From contig CAZEJK010000018.1 of assembly GCA_964512045.1 (NCBI GenBank), forward strand, positions 1 to 41,692: a stretch of DNA of 41,692 bases. Direction: 5' to 3'. The notes below the pieces were generated by a model that saw only the letters and a list, made by a program, of their open reading frames with translations, was not told where the DNA came from and ran no database searches. Positions 7,270 to 14,138 of this stretch are shown here, piece by piece. Numbering within the stretch: position 1 is the stretch's first letter; each line of letters starts with the position of its first letter. This DNA is from CAZEJK01 sp964512045. Lineage in GTDB: Bacteria; Acidobacteriota; Thermoanaerobaculia; Thermoanaerobaculales; Sulfomarinibacteraceae. The position numbers and the translations under genes are program-made.

Positions 7270-7633
7270 CCCGTATGCGGTGCTCGGTCTGGAGCCGGGC
7301 GCCGACGACGAGGAGCTGGAGCGGCGCTACCGGCGGCTGGTCCGGCGGTACCCGCCGGAGCTGAGCCCGCAGCGGTTTGCCGAGATCCAGGCCGCCTACG
7401 ATCAGCTGCGGTCGCTCGAGTCGCAGCTCCGTGCAGCGATGGGCGACATCGAGCGGGCGATCAGCCAGCTCTACCCGCCACCGGAGGTTCGTCTCAAGGA
7501 GCTGCCGCAGGCGCCATCGCCGCCCGAGCCGCAGGGCTGGGAGGCGCCGTTGCGGCCGCTGCGCGAGGCTGCCATCAGAGAGGTCCTCGCGCAGCTTGCC
7601 GACGAGTGGCGCGCAGGCGAGCGACCCTCGTGA
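7253..7633 (+). CDS. J-domain protein with HPD replaced by PPE
   Basis: A 126-aa protein. Residues 6-55 fit a J domain: DPYAVLGLEPGADDEELERR gives helices I and II, and RRYPPELSPQRFAEIQAAYDQL covers the loop and helix III. The invariant His-Pro-Asp, which stimulates Hsp70 ATPase in all classical J proteins, reads Pro34-Pro35-Glu36. The rest (about 56-126) is helical with a proline-rich linker (PPPEVRLKELPQAPSPPEPQ). ATG 7253 lies inside the end of the upstream gene (17-base overlap); GTG 7247 is an in-frame alternative. Conserved pairing with the Hsp70 above suggests a dedicated, altered J partner. The stop is just before a 100-N gap. Confidence 0.85.
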   Translation: MTTTSDPYAVLGLEPGADDEELERRYRRLVRRYPPELSPQRFAEIQAAYDQLRSLESQLRAAMGDIERAISQLYPPPEVRLKELPQAPSPPEPQGWEAPLRPLREAAIREVLAQLADEWRAGERPS

Positions 7634-7634
7634 C

Positions 7635-7734
7635 NNNNNNNNNNNNNNNNNNNNNNNNNNNNNNNNNNNNNNNNNNNNNNNNNNNNNNNNNNNNNNNNNN
7701 NNNNNNNNNNNNNNNNNNNNNNNNNNNNNNNNNN
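7635..7734. other. Assembly gap (100 N)
   Basis: One hundred N. The inverted repeat copy at 7735-7817 would extend into this gap, so repeat-induced contig breakage is the likely cause. True gap size is unknown, and a small gene could be hidden here. Confidence 0.95.
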
Positions 7735-7817
7735 CTCGCCGTGATCCTTCGATTGGGTTGGGGCGCACAGAAGGCTCGGGGTGCTCCGCCTCGCCACGGA
7801 GGCTCGGTCGAGATGAC
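7735..7817 (-). repeat. Inverted copy of the dispersed repeat, running into the gap
   Basis: GCTCGGTCGAGATGAC at 7802-7817 is the reverse complement of the left block. Read on the minus strand it continues CTCCGTGGCGAGGCGG, resembling the start of the centre in the 13385 copy (TTCCATGGCGTCGCAGCC). A full-length copy would end near 7715, inside the N run, so the right block is not seen. Confidence 0.6.
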
Positions 7818-7882
7818 GGAGCTGCTGGATGGGCGGGCCTTCTCCCAGGGCGCGAGTGCGCAAGGCAATCGGGCTCTTCACG

Positions 7883-8110
7883 GCATCCCGGTCGAGCCTC
7901 GGCGAAGCACCGGAGCAACAGCCCACCCCGTCATCTCGACCGAGCTTCGTTGAGCTGCGGCCTCGGGCTCGAGACATCCACGAAGCACCGGAGCCACAGC
8001 CCACCCCGTCATCTCGACCGAGCTGCCATGAGCGTTCAGCGTGGGACGCGCCTTCAGCTCTGTGTGCCGCGCCAGAGCACCCCGGCGAGCGGAGAGATCC
8101 CGTGGGAGAA
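7883..8110 (+). repeat. Cluster of repeat halves and one full ~103-bp copy
   Basis: A degenerate left block lies near 7883, intact left blocks at 7930-7945 and 8008-8023, and the right block at 8085-8110. The left blocks are linked by GCGAAGCACCGGAGC-type spacers. The full copy is 8008-8110. No coding sequence is evident in 7735-8156; the long open frames there arise from high GC and the N run. Confidence 0.8.
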
Positions 8111-8156
8111 CCCTCGGCCATGCTGCTGCTCGCGCCGCACATCACCGCACCGGCAC

Positions 8157-9242
8157 TCAGGAGCTGACATCTCCCGTCACTCCTGCCAGCTTCACCATCT
8201 CCGGCCACGTGTGTCGGGTCTCGGCAAGGAAGATGACGCGGTCGCCGGTCTGGGGTTGGATCTCGCGGAAGCGGGTGTAGCTGGTGTCGCCGCGGTTGAC
8301 GCACAGGATGTTGACGTCGCGGTCGAGAAGCGCCTTGGCGATGTCGTTGTAGCAGACGGCCGTGGTGGCGCCGGTGACCTCGGTGCTGTACAAGGTGTCG
8401 CCGCGGACGTTGGAGGTGATCGTGTCGATCATCCGCGAGATGCCCGGGTCGGCGACCTCCTGGGCGAGCAGGTGGTCGGTGATCACCTGCCCGAAGACGA
8501 TGCCGTCGCAGTGGACGGTGCGGAACAGCCGCTCGTGGCGCTCGTCCAGGCACTCGGCGACGATCTGTAGCTCGGGGCGGATGCTGTCGAGCACCGAGAC
8601 CACCGAGGAGGTGACCGCGTCGGAGGTGACGTTGTCGTCCGAGGTGGCGAGCACGATCGCCATCTGTGCGCGCTCGATGCCGGCCCGCTGGTACGTCTCC
8701 TCCTCCAGCGGCGAGCCGCGCACGAACAGCACGTTGGGCAGATCGAACGGGAGCTGCTCGATGCTGTCGGCAACGACGACGACCTCGCGTCCGGTGGCGA
8801 GCACGTCCGACTGGAGCTCCTCGATGAGCCGCCGAACGCGGAACGCCGACGGGAAGTTGACGAGAATCACGTGGTCCTTGGCCACCGCTGTGCCCATGCC
8901 GTACCGTCCTCTCATGGCGAGCTCGGTGCCCCAGTCGACGACCATGCCGAGGAACACGGTGAACGCCGCCAGACCGAGGCCGACGATGAACACCACCGTG
9001 CCGATCCGGGCGCCCAGGGAGGTTGCCGAGTAGTCGCCGTAGCCGATGGTGGTGATGGAGATGACGCTGTACCAGAGAGCATCCTGCAGCGTCAGGCCGG
9101 CCTCGCGGCCGTCGAATGCCCAGAAGCACGCGGCGTTGCCGATCAGGCTGATCAGGACCGCCAGCAGCACGACGCCGAAGCCGAGCGCCTTGCGCCGGCG
9201 CATCCGGCGGAACATCCGTGCGAGCACCACCACGATCGTCAT
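8157..9242 (-). CDS. Two-TM potassium channel with cytoplasmic RCK (TrkA-N-like) domain
   Basis: A 361-aa K+ channel subunit of the Kch/MthK type. A basic N-terminus is followed by TM1 (about residues 20-43), a pore helix and the selectivity filter TTIGYGD (64-70), then TM2 (about 80-102). From residue 123 a Rossmann-like RCK domain follows, with recognisable strands (DHVILVNF, REVVVVAD, NVLFVRG, AQMAIVLATSDDNVTSDA). The first nucleotide-binding loop, normally GxGxxG, reads NFPSAFRVRR, so classical NAD binding is doubtful; MthK-like channels also depart from the motif. The extreme C-terminal half resembles a second degenerate RCK repeat ending in DRVIFLAE. The start has AGGAGA six bases upstream (minus strand). 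It is transcribed divergently from the FHA gene. Confidence 0.92.
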   Translation of the reverse strand: MTIVVVLARMFRRMRRRKALGFGVVLLAVLISLIGNAACFWAFDGREAGLTLQDALWYSVISITTIGYGDYSATSLGARIGTVVFIVGLGLAAFTVFLGMVVDWGTELAMRGRYGMGTAVAKDHVILVNFPSAFRVRRLIEELQSDVLATGREVVVVADSIEQLPFDLPNVLFVRGSPLEEETYQRAGIERAQMAIVLATSDDNVTSDAVTSSVVSVLDSIRPELQIVAECLDERHERLFRTVHCDGIVFGQVITDHLLAQEVADPGISRMIDTITSNVRGDTLYSTEVTGATTAVCYNDIAKALLDRDVNILCVNRGDTSYTRFREIQPQTGDRVIFLAETRHTWPEMVKLAGVTGDVSS

Positions 9243-9248
9243 CTGGTC

Positions 9249-9367
9249 TCTCCTGGCGCCATCCTAACGTGGCCGTCGGCCGCCAACCAAGCCCACCGGT
9301 GCTCCCGCAGCGGTCGCTGAGGTCGCGTGCTCTCTCATGCCACAGCGCAGCGAAAAACGGGTATCCT
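9249..9367. promoter_or_regulatory. Divergent promoter region between the K+ channel and the FHA gene
   Basis: On the minus strand TAGGAT (9261-9266) could be a -10, followed by an AGGAGA ribosome site (9249-9254) before the channel start. On the plus strand TATCCT (9362-9367) lies 14 bases before the ATG at 9382. No confident -35 elements; no operator palindrome seen. Confidence 0.3.
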
Positions 9368-9381
9368 TGGGGCGAGACGAT

Positions 9382-10509
9382 ATGGCAGTTGTTCGTATTC
9401 TGAGCCGTGACGGAACGTTGATCCGCGAGGTTGGGCTGCCGGAGGATGGGGCGCCGGTCGGGATCGGTCGTGACCGGGCCAACGCGATCCGCCTCGACGA
9501 CGAGCGGGTCTCGCGGGCCCACGCCGAGATCGAGTCGAACGCCGACGGCTTCGTGGTTCGCGACCTGGGCAGCACCAACGGCACGTGGATCCGCGGTGAG
9601 CGGGTGGACGAGCGGCCGCTGGTGGACGGCGACCGCATCCAGCTCGGCCACCACATTCTCGAGTACCGGCTGCATGCAAAGACCCGCGCCGGCGCCACCG
9701 CGCCGTTCGACATGGAGGACGCCGGCCGCAGAGTCTGGCCGACGCACTGCTCCGAGTGTGGAGCGGCGCTCACCAAGGACGTGCGCTTCTGCATGTCGTG
9801 CGGGGCCACGGTGGAGCCGGAGTCGACGCGGCAGCGGTGCCCGCACTGTGGGCAGGCGGTGCCGGTGGGCTCGCGGTTCTGCGGAGTGTGCGGTGGCGCC
9901 ATGGACGGTAGCGACGCTGTGGCCAACGCCGCGCAGCGTGATGCCGAGCCGCCTCCTGCAGGGCTGGAGGAGCGGATCGGGATGCCTCCGTCGGACCTCA
10001 CCGTTGGCGAGCCGCCGCCACCGCCCGAGCCGGAGCGGCCGGCACCTCCGCCGCCAGCAGCGCGTGCTCAACGGTCCGCCCCCGCAGACGTCGGGTCGAT
10101 CGAGCTCACCGGTCAGGACTCCGCCATCTCGGGCTCGTTTGCGATCGGCTCGCCGCAGCCGGCTTCGCGGCCTGCCTCGGCGCCGCAACGGACCGCGCGG
10201 CGCACAGGGCGGCCGCACAGCCCGACGGTGGCGCTGGTGTCGGGAGTGCTCGTCCCCGGCGGAGCGCAGGCGTACAACGGTCAGCTCGGTACAGCGGTGC
10301 TGGTGCTGCTCGGAGCGGTGCTGGTGGTGCCGTGGATCCTCGGGGTCGTGCTCGGGGTCCGTCGGGCTCGCGAGATCGCGGCCAAGGGCGGTCGCCGCGG
10401 TCATGGCGGCGGCTGGTGGGTGGCGATCCAGCTCTGGCTGCTGGTGGACCTCCTGCTGGCGGTGGCGGTGGCGTTGACGCTGCTCGGCTACCTGCCCTGG
10501 GGGCCGTGA
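9382..10509 (+). CDS. FHA-domain, double zinc-ribbon, C-terminal membrane protein
   Basis: A 375-aa protein. Residues 20-95 are an FHA phosphothreonine-binding domain with Gly29-Arg30, Ser44-x-x-His47 and STNGT (64-68), all key positions kept. Two zinc ribbons follow: Cys123/126/137/140 and Cys153/156/167/170. A proline-rich linker (about 190-260, with PPPPPEPERPAPPPPAA) leads to hydrophobic segments at about 284-325 and 345-370. The first of these contains GVLVPGGAQAYNGQ, reminiscent of TM2-domain proteins. The FHA and ribbons would be cytoplasmic. Such proteins usually read out Ser/Thr kinase signalling, but no kinase is in this window. ATG 9382 is preferred to 9337 because the FHA fold starts directly after it. 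Eighteen bases separate it from the next gene. Confidence 0.87.
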   Translation: MAVVRILSRDGTLIREVGLPEDGAPVGIGRDRANAIRLDDERVSRAHAEIESNADGFVVRDLGSTNGTWIRGERVDERPLVDGDRIQLGHHILEYRLHAKTRAGATAPFDMEDAGRRVWPTHCSECGAALTKDVRFCMSCGATVEPESTRQRCPHCGQAVPVGSRFCGVCGGAMDGSDAVANAAQRDAEPPPAGLEERIGMPPSDLTVGEPPPPPEPERPAPPPPAARAQRSAPADVGSIELTGQDSAISGSFAIGSPQPASRPASAPQRTARRTGRPHSPTVALVSGVLVPGGAQAYNGQLGTAVLVLLGAVLVVPWILGVVLGVRRAREIAAKGGRRGHGGGWWVAIQLWLLVDLLLAVAVALTLLGYLPWGP

Positions 10510-10527
10510 CCGGCTACAATCGACAGC

Positions 10528-12243
10528 ATGGAGCTCAACATCCAGAGCAGTGGGAGTGAGCGCCCCGGCTGCGGGCGGCTGTTCCTGTCGGTGTTCTTCC
10601 TGTTCTTCCTCGGAATGGGGCTGCTGTTCGTGGCGATGCTGGCCGGGGAGACGCTGCGCCAGGCGGACCCGTGGCTGTGGGCGGCGACGCCGTGCGAGAT
10701 CGTCTCCAGCGAGGTGGTGACCACCGGCGACGACGAGGACCCGTACCGGGCTGAGGTGCGCTACCGGTTTGATGCCGGCGCCGGCAGCACGCTGGGTGAT
10801 CGGGTGACGGTGTCGGACGGCGCCACCAGCCGCTACCGTCGCGCCCTGCTGACGACGCTGCGGTACCCGCCCCGGAGCACGGCGACCTGTTATGTGGATC
10901 CGGACCGACCGACCGTGGCGGTGCTCGAGCGGCAGGTACCGTGGGTCGCGCTGGCGGTGCTGTTCCCGCTGATCTTCGTGGCGATCGGTGGCGGCGGTCT
11001 GTTTCTGGCGTGGCGGAAGGGGGGCACGGGCGATCGGGCGTCAAAACCGATCTCGCAGGCAGCCACAGGCTCGCGAGGGGGTGTCTGGCTGCAGATCGGC
11101 TTCGGTCTGCTGTTCGTGGTGGTGGGCGCCGGCTTCTTCATCGGCATGTGCCTCATGCCGGCGGTGCGTCTGCTGCAGGCGCAGGGGTGGGAGGCGACCG
11201 ACTGCACGGTGGTGTCCTCGGCGGTGCGCTCGCACTCGTCCGATGACGGCACCACGTACTCGGTGGACATCCTGTACGAGTACGAGTGGGATGGGGGTCT
11301 GTGGCGGAGCAACACCGCGAGCTTCGTCAGCTGGAGCTCGAGCGGCTACGACAGCAAGGCGGAGATGGTGGCCGAGCACCCGCCGGGCGCCCGTGCGGTG
11401 TGCTACGTGAACCCGAACGATCCCACCCTGGCGGTGCTCGACCGGGGGTTCACTCCGGCGTACCTGATCGGGCTGCTGCCGCTGATCTTCGTCGTTGCCG
11501 GTGGCGCCGTCGCGGCCCACGGGCTGAAGAGGAAGGGACGGCGGGAGGCAGCGGTGGCGGTGACGCCGAGCGGTGTGGCCGAGGCCACTGCCGAGGTGCT
11601 GCCCGCCGCGGTGGCTGCGTCCGGGCCCGTGGTCCTCAAGCCGGAGGCCGGTCCGTGGGTCAAGGTCCTCGGGATGGCGTTCATGGCGTTGTTCTGGAAC
11701 GGGATCGTGGGGATCTTCGTCAACCAGTTCCTCGAGAGCTACCGTAGCGGCTCGCCGGACTGGTTCATGGCCGTGTTCCTGATCCCGTTCGTGCTCGTCG
11801 GGCTTCTGCTCGTCGGGCTGGTGGTCAGGTTCGCGCTCCAGGCGTTCAACCCGCGCCCGCAGCTCACCGTGTCCACCGCGAGCCCGCGGCTCGGCCAGTC
11901 GGTGCAGGTGCAGTGGCAGTTCGACGGCTCGGTGCGTCGCCTCGAGCGGCTGCAGATCACGCTGGAGGGCCGAGAGGAGGCCACCTACCGTCGGGGCACG
12001 GACACGCACACCGACAAGGAGGTGTTTGCCAGGCTGCCGGTGCTCGACACCCGCGATCAGATGCAGATGCGGCGGGGGGCGACGATGGTGGAGATCCCGG
12101 AGGACACCATGCACTCGCTGGATGCGGACAACAACACGGTGGCGTGGGCGTTTGACGTGGCCGGCGAGATTGCGAGGTGGCCCGATGTCGAGGAGCGGTT
12201 CGAGATCGCGGTGCGTCCCGCCCTGCCCGAGGAGCTGAGGTGA
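10528..12243 (+). CDS. Membrane protein with two DUF3592-like domains and a C-terminal beta-sandwich
   Basis: A 571-aa integral membrane protein built from an internal duplication. Each N-terminal unit (about residues 15-160 and 180-345) is TM, an extracytoplasmic beta domain with C-x-V-x-x-S-x-V and Y-R/x-Y-pattern strands ending in CYVDPDRPTVAVL or CYVNPNDPTLAVLDRG, then TM. This is the DUF3592 arrangement. Two further TM segments (about 385-445) precede a C-terminal soluble domain (about 450-571) with VQVQWQFDG, EGREEATYRRG and an ending in EIARWPDVEERFEI, which looks arrestin-like. No enzyme motif is seen. TACAAT at 10515-10520, seven bases before the ATG, might be a -10 for an internal leaderless transcript. 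The gene is coupled to the next by TGATG. Confidence 0.82.
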   Translation: MELNIQSSGSERPGCGRLFLSVFFLFFLGMGLLFVAMLAGETLRQADPWLWAATPCEIVSSEVVTTGDDEDPYRAEVRYRFDAGAGSTLGDRVTVSDGATSRYRRALLTTLRYPPRSTATCYVDPDRPTVAVLERQVPWVALAVLFPLIFVAIGGGGLFLAWRKGGTGDRASKPISQAATGSRGGVWLQIGFGLLFVVVGAGFFIGMCLMPAVRLLQAQGWEATDCTVVSSAVRSHSSDDGTTYSVDILYEYEWDGGLWRSNTASFVSWSSSGYDSKAEMVAEHPPGARAVCYVNPNDPTLAVLDRGFTPAYLIGLLPLIFVVAGGAVAAHGLKRKGRREAAVAVTPSGVAEATAEVLPAAVAASGPVVLKPEAGPWVKVLGMAFMALFWNGIVGIFVNQFLESYRSGSPDWFMAVFLIPFVLVGLLLVGLVVRFALQAFNPRPQLTVSTASPRLGQSVQVQWQFDGSVRRLERLQITLEGREEATYRRGTDTHTDKEVFARLPVLDTRDQMQMRRGATMVEIPEDTMHSLDADNNTVAWAFDVAGEIARWPDVEERFEIAVRPALPEELR

Positions 12244-12638
12244 TGACGGTGTCGGATCGGCGCCTGGAGATCCGGCTGGACGCGGACGGCACGTGGTTCC
12301 AGCCGGGGAGCAGCATCGTCGGGGAGGTGCGCTGGCACGGCCTCGAGCCGGAGACGGAGGCGCTCGACCTGCGGCTGTTCTGGTACACCCAGGGCAAGGG
12401 CACGCAGGATGTCGGCCTCGCCACCACCCGGCGGATCGCCCGGCCCGGCCCGTCCGGCAGCCGGCGGTTCGCGCTCAACGTGCCGGAGGGGCCGTACTCG
12501 TTCTCCGGCCGGCTGATCACGCTGGCGTGGGCGCTGGAGCTGGTCGAGCTGCCGGACCTGGAGAGCGTCCGCGAGGACCTGCTCATCGGCCCGCGGCCGG
12601 TCGAGGTGGACCTGCGCCGCGGGGTGGATGCCTGGTGA
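12243..12638 (+). CDS. Small arrestin-like beta-sandwich protein
   Basis: A 131-aa soluble protein with no signal or membrane segment. It reads as a seven-strand beta-sandwich: LEIRLDADGTWFQPGSSI, GEVRWHG, LDLRLFWYTQGKGTQD, RRFALNVPEGPYSFSGRLI, then TLAWALELVELP. It resembles the C-terminal domain of the preceding protein and, more distantly, Spo0M/arrestin-like folds. The start ATG overlaps the upstream stop (TGATG), implying coupled synthesis with the membrane protein, perhaps as a partner of its cytoplasmic domain. No function is known to me. Confidence 0.75.
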   Translation: MTVSDRRLEIRLDADGTWFQPGSSIVGEVRWHGLEPETEALDLRLFWYTQGKGTQDVGLATTRRIARPGPSGSRRFALNVPEGPYSFSGRLITLAWALELVELPDLESVREDLLIGPRPVEVDLRRGVDAW

Positions 12639-12661
12639 GCGTGGCGGCCGGCTGACTGCCG

Positions 12662-13150
12662 ATGCGTCCCGGTGACAACCCGTTTGCCAGCCACCGTTTC
12701 GAGCAGCTGACGCTGCGGCCGCCGGATGCGGTGGCGCAGGTGGTGGTGCGGTTGGAGGCGGTGGGGTGGTGGGGTGCGGTGGTCGGGCCGCACGGCAGCG
12801 GCAAGACCGTGCTCGCCGAGCGGCTCCTCGAGGAGCTCGGTGCGCGGGGGTGTCTGGTCACGCTACGCGCCGAGGACGTTGATCCGCTGCGGGCCGCGGT
12901 CGCGCAGCTGCCAGCAAAGCTCGACGGGAGGGTGGTCGTGCTCGATGGCGCCGAGCAGCTCGGTCCGATCGCCTGGCGCCGATGGCGCCGGCGGGTGCGG
13001 CGCGCAGCCGGGCTGGTGACCACCCGGCATACCGAAGGCCGGCTGCCCACAGTCTGGCGGTGCACGACCTCGCCGGAGCTCGTCGCCGAGCTCGGCCCGG
13101 AGCTGGCGGAGGCCGCACGCCCCGACCTCGAGGCACTCTGGCATCGGCGC
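12662..13150 (+). CDS. P-loop ATPase, 3' end lost in gap
   Basis: The first 163 codons of a P-loop NTPase. The N-terminus has DNPFASHRF, then a Walker A GPHGSGKT at residues 42-49 and a Walker B-like VVVLDGAEQL near residues 93-102, followed by GLVTTRH, a plausible sensor strand. The layout resembles small ABC/AAA-like ATPases of unknown role that sit beside membrane genes in planctomycetes and actinobacteria, from memory. The sequence runs open into the N gap at 13151; no continuation is recognisable after 13250, so the C-terminus lies within it. It follows the arrestin-like gene by 23 bases and is probably in the same operon. Confidence 0.78.
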
Positions 13151-13250
13151 NNNNNNNNNNNNNNNNNNNNNNNNNNNNNNNNNNNNNNNNNNNNNNNNNN
13201 NNNNNNNNNNNNNNNNNNNNNNNNNNNNNNNNNNNNNNNNNNNNNNNNNN
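13151..13250. other. Assembly gap (100 N)
   Basis: One hundred N truncating the ATPase gene. The sequence immediately after it (13251-13265) is repeated at 13313-13327, again suggesting that repeats broke the assembly. Confidence 0.95.
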
Positions 13251-13274
13251 GCCGCTCCGCTTGTGCCAGCCCCC

Positions 13275-13379
13275 AGCCTGCGAGACGCAGGCTTCCACAA
13301 TAGAAGAGACGCGCCGCTCCGCTTGTGGCGGCCCGCGTCTCGCGGGCCGGGTGGGGGGCGGGTCTTTCTTCTGACCCGC
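13275..13379. repeat. Three strong hairpins in tandem, two with a trinucleotide loop
   Basis: Hairpin A (13275-13293) pairs AGCCTGCG with CGCAGGCT around an AGA loop. Hairpin B (13329-13349) pairs CGGCCCGCG with CGCGGGCCG around TCT, which is AGA on the other strand. Hairpin C (13358-13379) pairs GCGGGTC with GACCCGC around an 8-base pyrimidine loop. A and the reverse complement of B share the core GCGAGACGC and differ by a paired T-A to C-G change. A 15-bp direct repeat (13251-13265 and 13313-13327) precedes A and B. No U-tract follows, so these are not typical rho-independent terminators. Confidence 0.7.
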
Positions 13380-13384
13380 GAAGC

Positions 13385-13508
13385 AGCCCCTTTCGCTCTC
13401 CCCCGTCATCTCGACCGAGCTTCCATGGCGTCGCAGCCGGCCCCGACCATCCGGTTGCCCTTGAGGTAGCGCAGAGCCCGGCGAGCGGAGAGATCCCGAG
13501 GGAGCACC
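13385..13508 (+). repeat. 124-bp direct repeat, left flank of HicAB
   Basis: This is identical to 14139-14262 except for two adjacent bases in the centre. It contains the dispersed-repeat blocks GTCATCTCGACCGAGC (13405-13420) and GCGAGCGGAGAGATCCCG (13481-13498), extended at the left by AGCCCCTTTCGCTCTCCCCC. The block-to-block length is about 100. Confidence 0.92.
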
Positions 13509-13525
13509 CCGGCACAGCTCTCCGT

Positions 13526-13531
13526 TACAAT
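13526..13531 (+). promoter_or_regulatory. Possible -10 box (TACAAT) of the HicAB module
   Basis: TACAAT lies six bases before the GTG start at 13538 and 17 bases after the end of the 124-bp repeat. No clear -35 is seen at the expected distance, which would fall at the repeat edge. A leaderless transcript is implied. Confidence 0.35.
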
Positions 13532-13537
13532 TGGTGC

Positions 13538-13798
13538 GTGACGAAGATCCGTAAGGTGCTCGATCTGGTGCTCAGCGGTCGGTCGGACGCGAGTCTCCGT
13601 TTCAGCGATGCACGGCGGCTCCTGCTCGCGTTGGGTTTTGAGGAGCGGATCAAGGGCAGCCATCATATCTTTCGCCACCCTGGAGTTCGACAGAGAGTGA
13701 ACCTCCAGGAGGTTGCCGGGATGGCGAAGGTGTACCAAGTTCGTCAGATCCGGGAGGTCATCACCCTTCACGGACTGGGAGAGCGGCTTGATGAGTAA
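13538..13798 (+). CDS. hicA: HicA-family mRNA interferase toxin
   Basis: An 86-aa HicA/YcfA-like toxin. The hallmark is GSHHIFRHPG (about residues 45-54), whose histidine is catalytic in the family, preceded by the amphipathic segment SDARRLLLALGFEERIK and followed by VNLQEVAGMAKVYQVRQIREVI. The fold is dsRBD-like and family members cleave mRNA. GTG 13538 is chosen because the protein then matches family length and a -10 box lies just upstream; extending further would read into the repeat. The toxin is encoded first, as usual for hicAB, and the stop lies 8 bases inside hicB. The module is framed by 124-bp direct repeats. Confidence 0.87.
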   Translation: MTKIRKVLDLVLSGRSDASLRFSDARRLLLALGFEERIKGSHHIFRHPGVRQRVNLQEVAGMAKVYQVRQIREVITLHGLGERLDE

Positions 13799-14003
13799 GT
13801 ACGAGATCATCATTTTCTGGAGTGAAGAGGATCAGGCGTATGTCGCCGACGTGCCGGAGCTGCAGGGGTGCATGGCGCACGGAGAGACCTATGCCGACGC
13901 GCTTGCCGAAGCCGAGACCGCCATCGAGCTTTGGCTGGACACGGCACGAGAGTTCGGTGATCCGATTCCCGAGCCGAAGGGCCGCCGTCTGATGTACGCG
14001 TAG
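13791..14003 (+). CDS. hicB: HicB-family antitoxin
   Basis: A 70-aa HicB-like protein with the partially degraded RNase H fold of the family: KYEIIIFWSEEDQAYVADVPELQGC (residues 3-27) and the helix TYADALAEAETAIELWLDTARE, then DPIPEPKGRRL. There is no C-terminal DNA-binding domain, so autorepression would need another factor or the short forms' own binding. ATG 13791 overlaps hicA by 8 bases. The pairing of VPELQGCMAHGETYADA with HicA upstream makes the assignment secure. After the stop no gene is seen until 14487. Confidence 0.87.
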   Translation: MSKYEIIIFWSEEDQAYVADVPELQGCMAHGETYADALAEAETAIELWLDTAREFGDPIPEPKGRRLMYA

Positions 14004-14094
14004 CCTGACCCAGGTGCTCCCGTCTGCACCCACCGGAGCGCAGCCGTCCGCGGTCCTCAGCGGGGAGCTGGCGGTCGTCGTCCACACACGGACC

Positions 14095-14111
14095 GCGGAC
14101 CTCTGGTCCGC
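14095..14111. repeat. Hairpin with TCT/AGA loop after HicAB
   Basis: GCGGACC pairs perfectly with GGTCCGC around a TCT loop (AGA on the other strand), the same loop as the hairpins at 13275 and 13329. No U-tract follows. Confidence 0.6.
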
Positions 14112-14138
14112 ATCGGGCCGTGCTGCAAGCCCACTCCG

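Noticed and set aside
1002..8110. Repeat copies as a CRISPR array or integron attC sites
   Set aside because: Copies are kilobases apart with genes between them, spacers are not uniform, no cas or integrase gene is present, and no attC core sites are recognisable.
7471..10404. Minus-strand 977-codon frame spanning the N gap
   Set aside because: It reads through 100 unknown bases and overlaps the K+ channel and FHA genes in wrong frames.
13358..13379. Hairpin with pyrimidine loop as a rho-independent terminator
   Set aside because: The T-rich stretch is in the loop and not after the stem, so the terminator geometry is not met on either strand.
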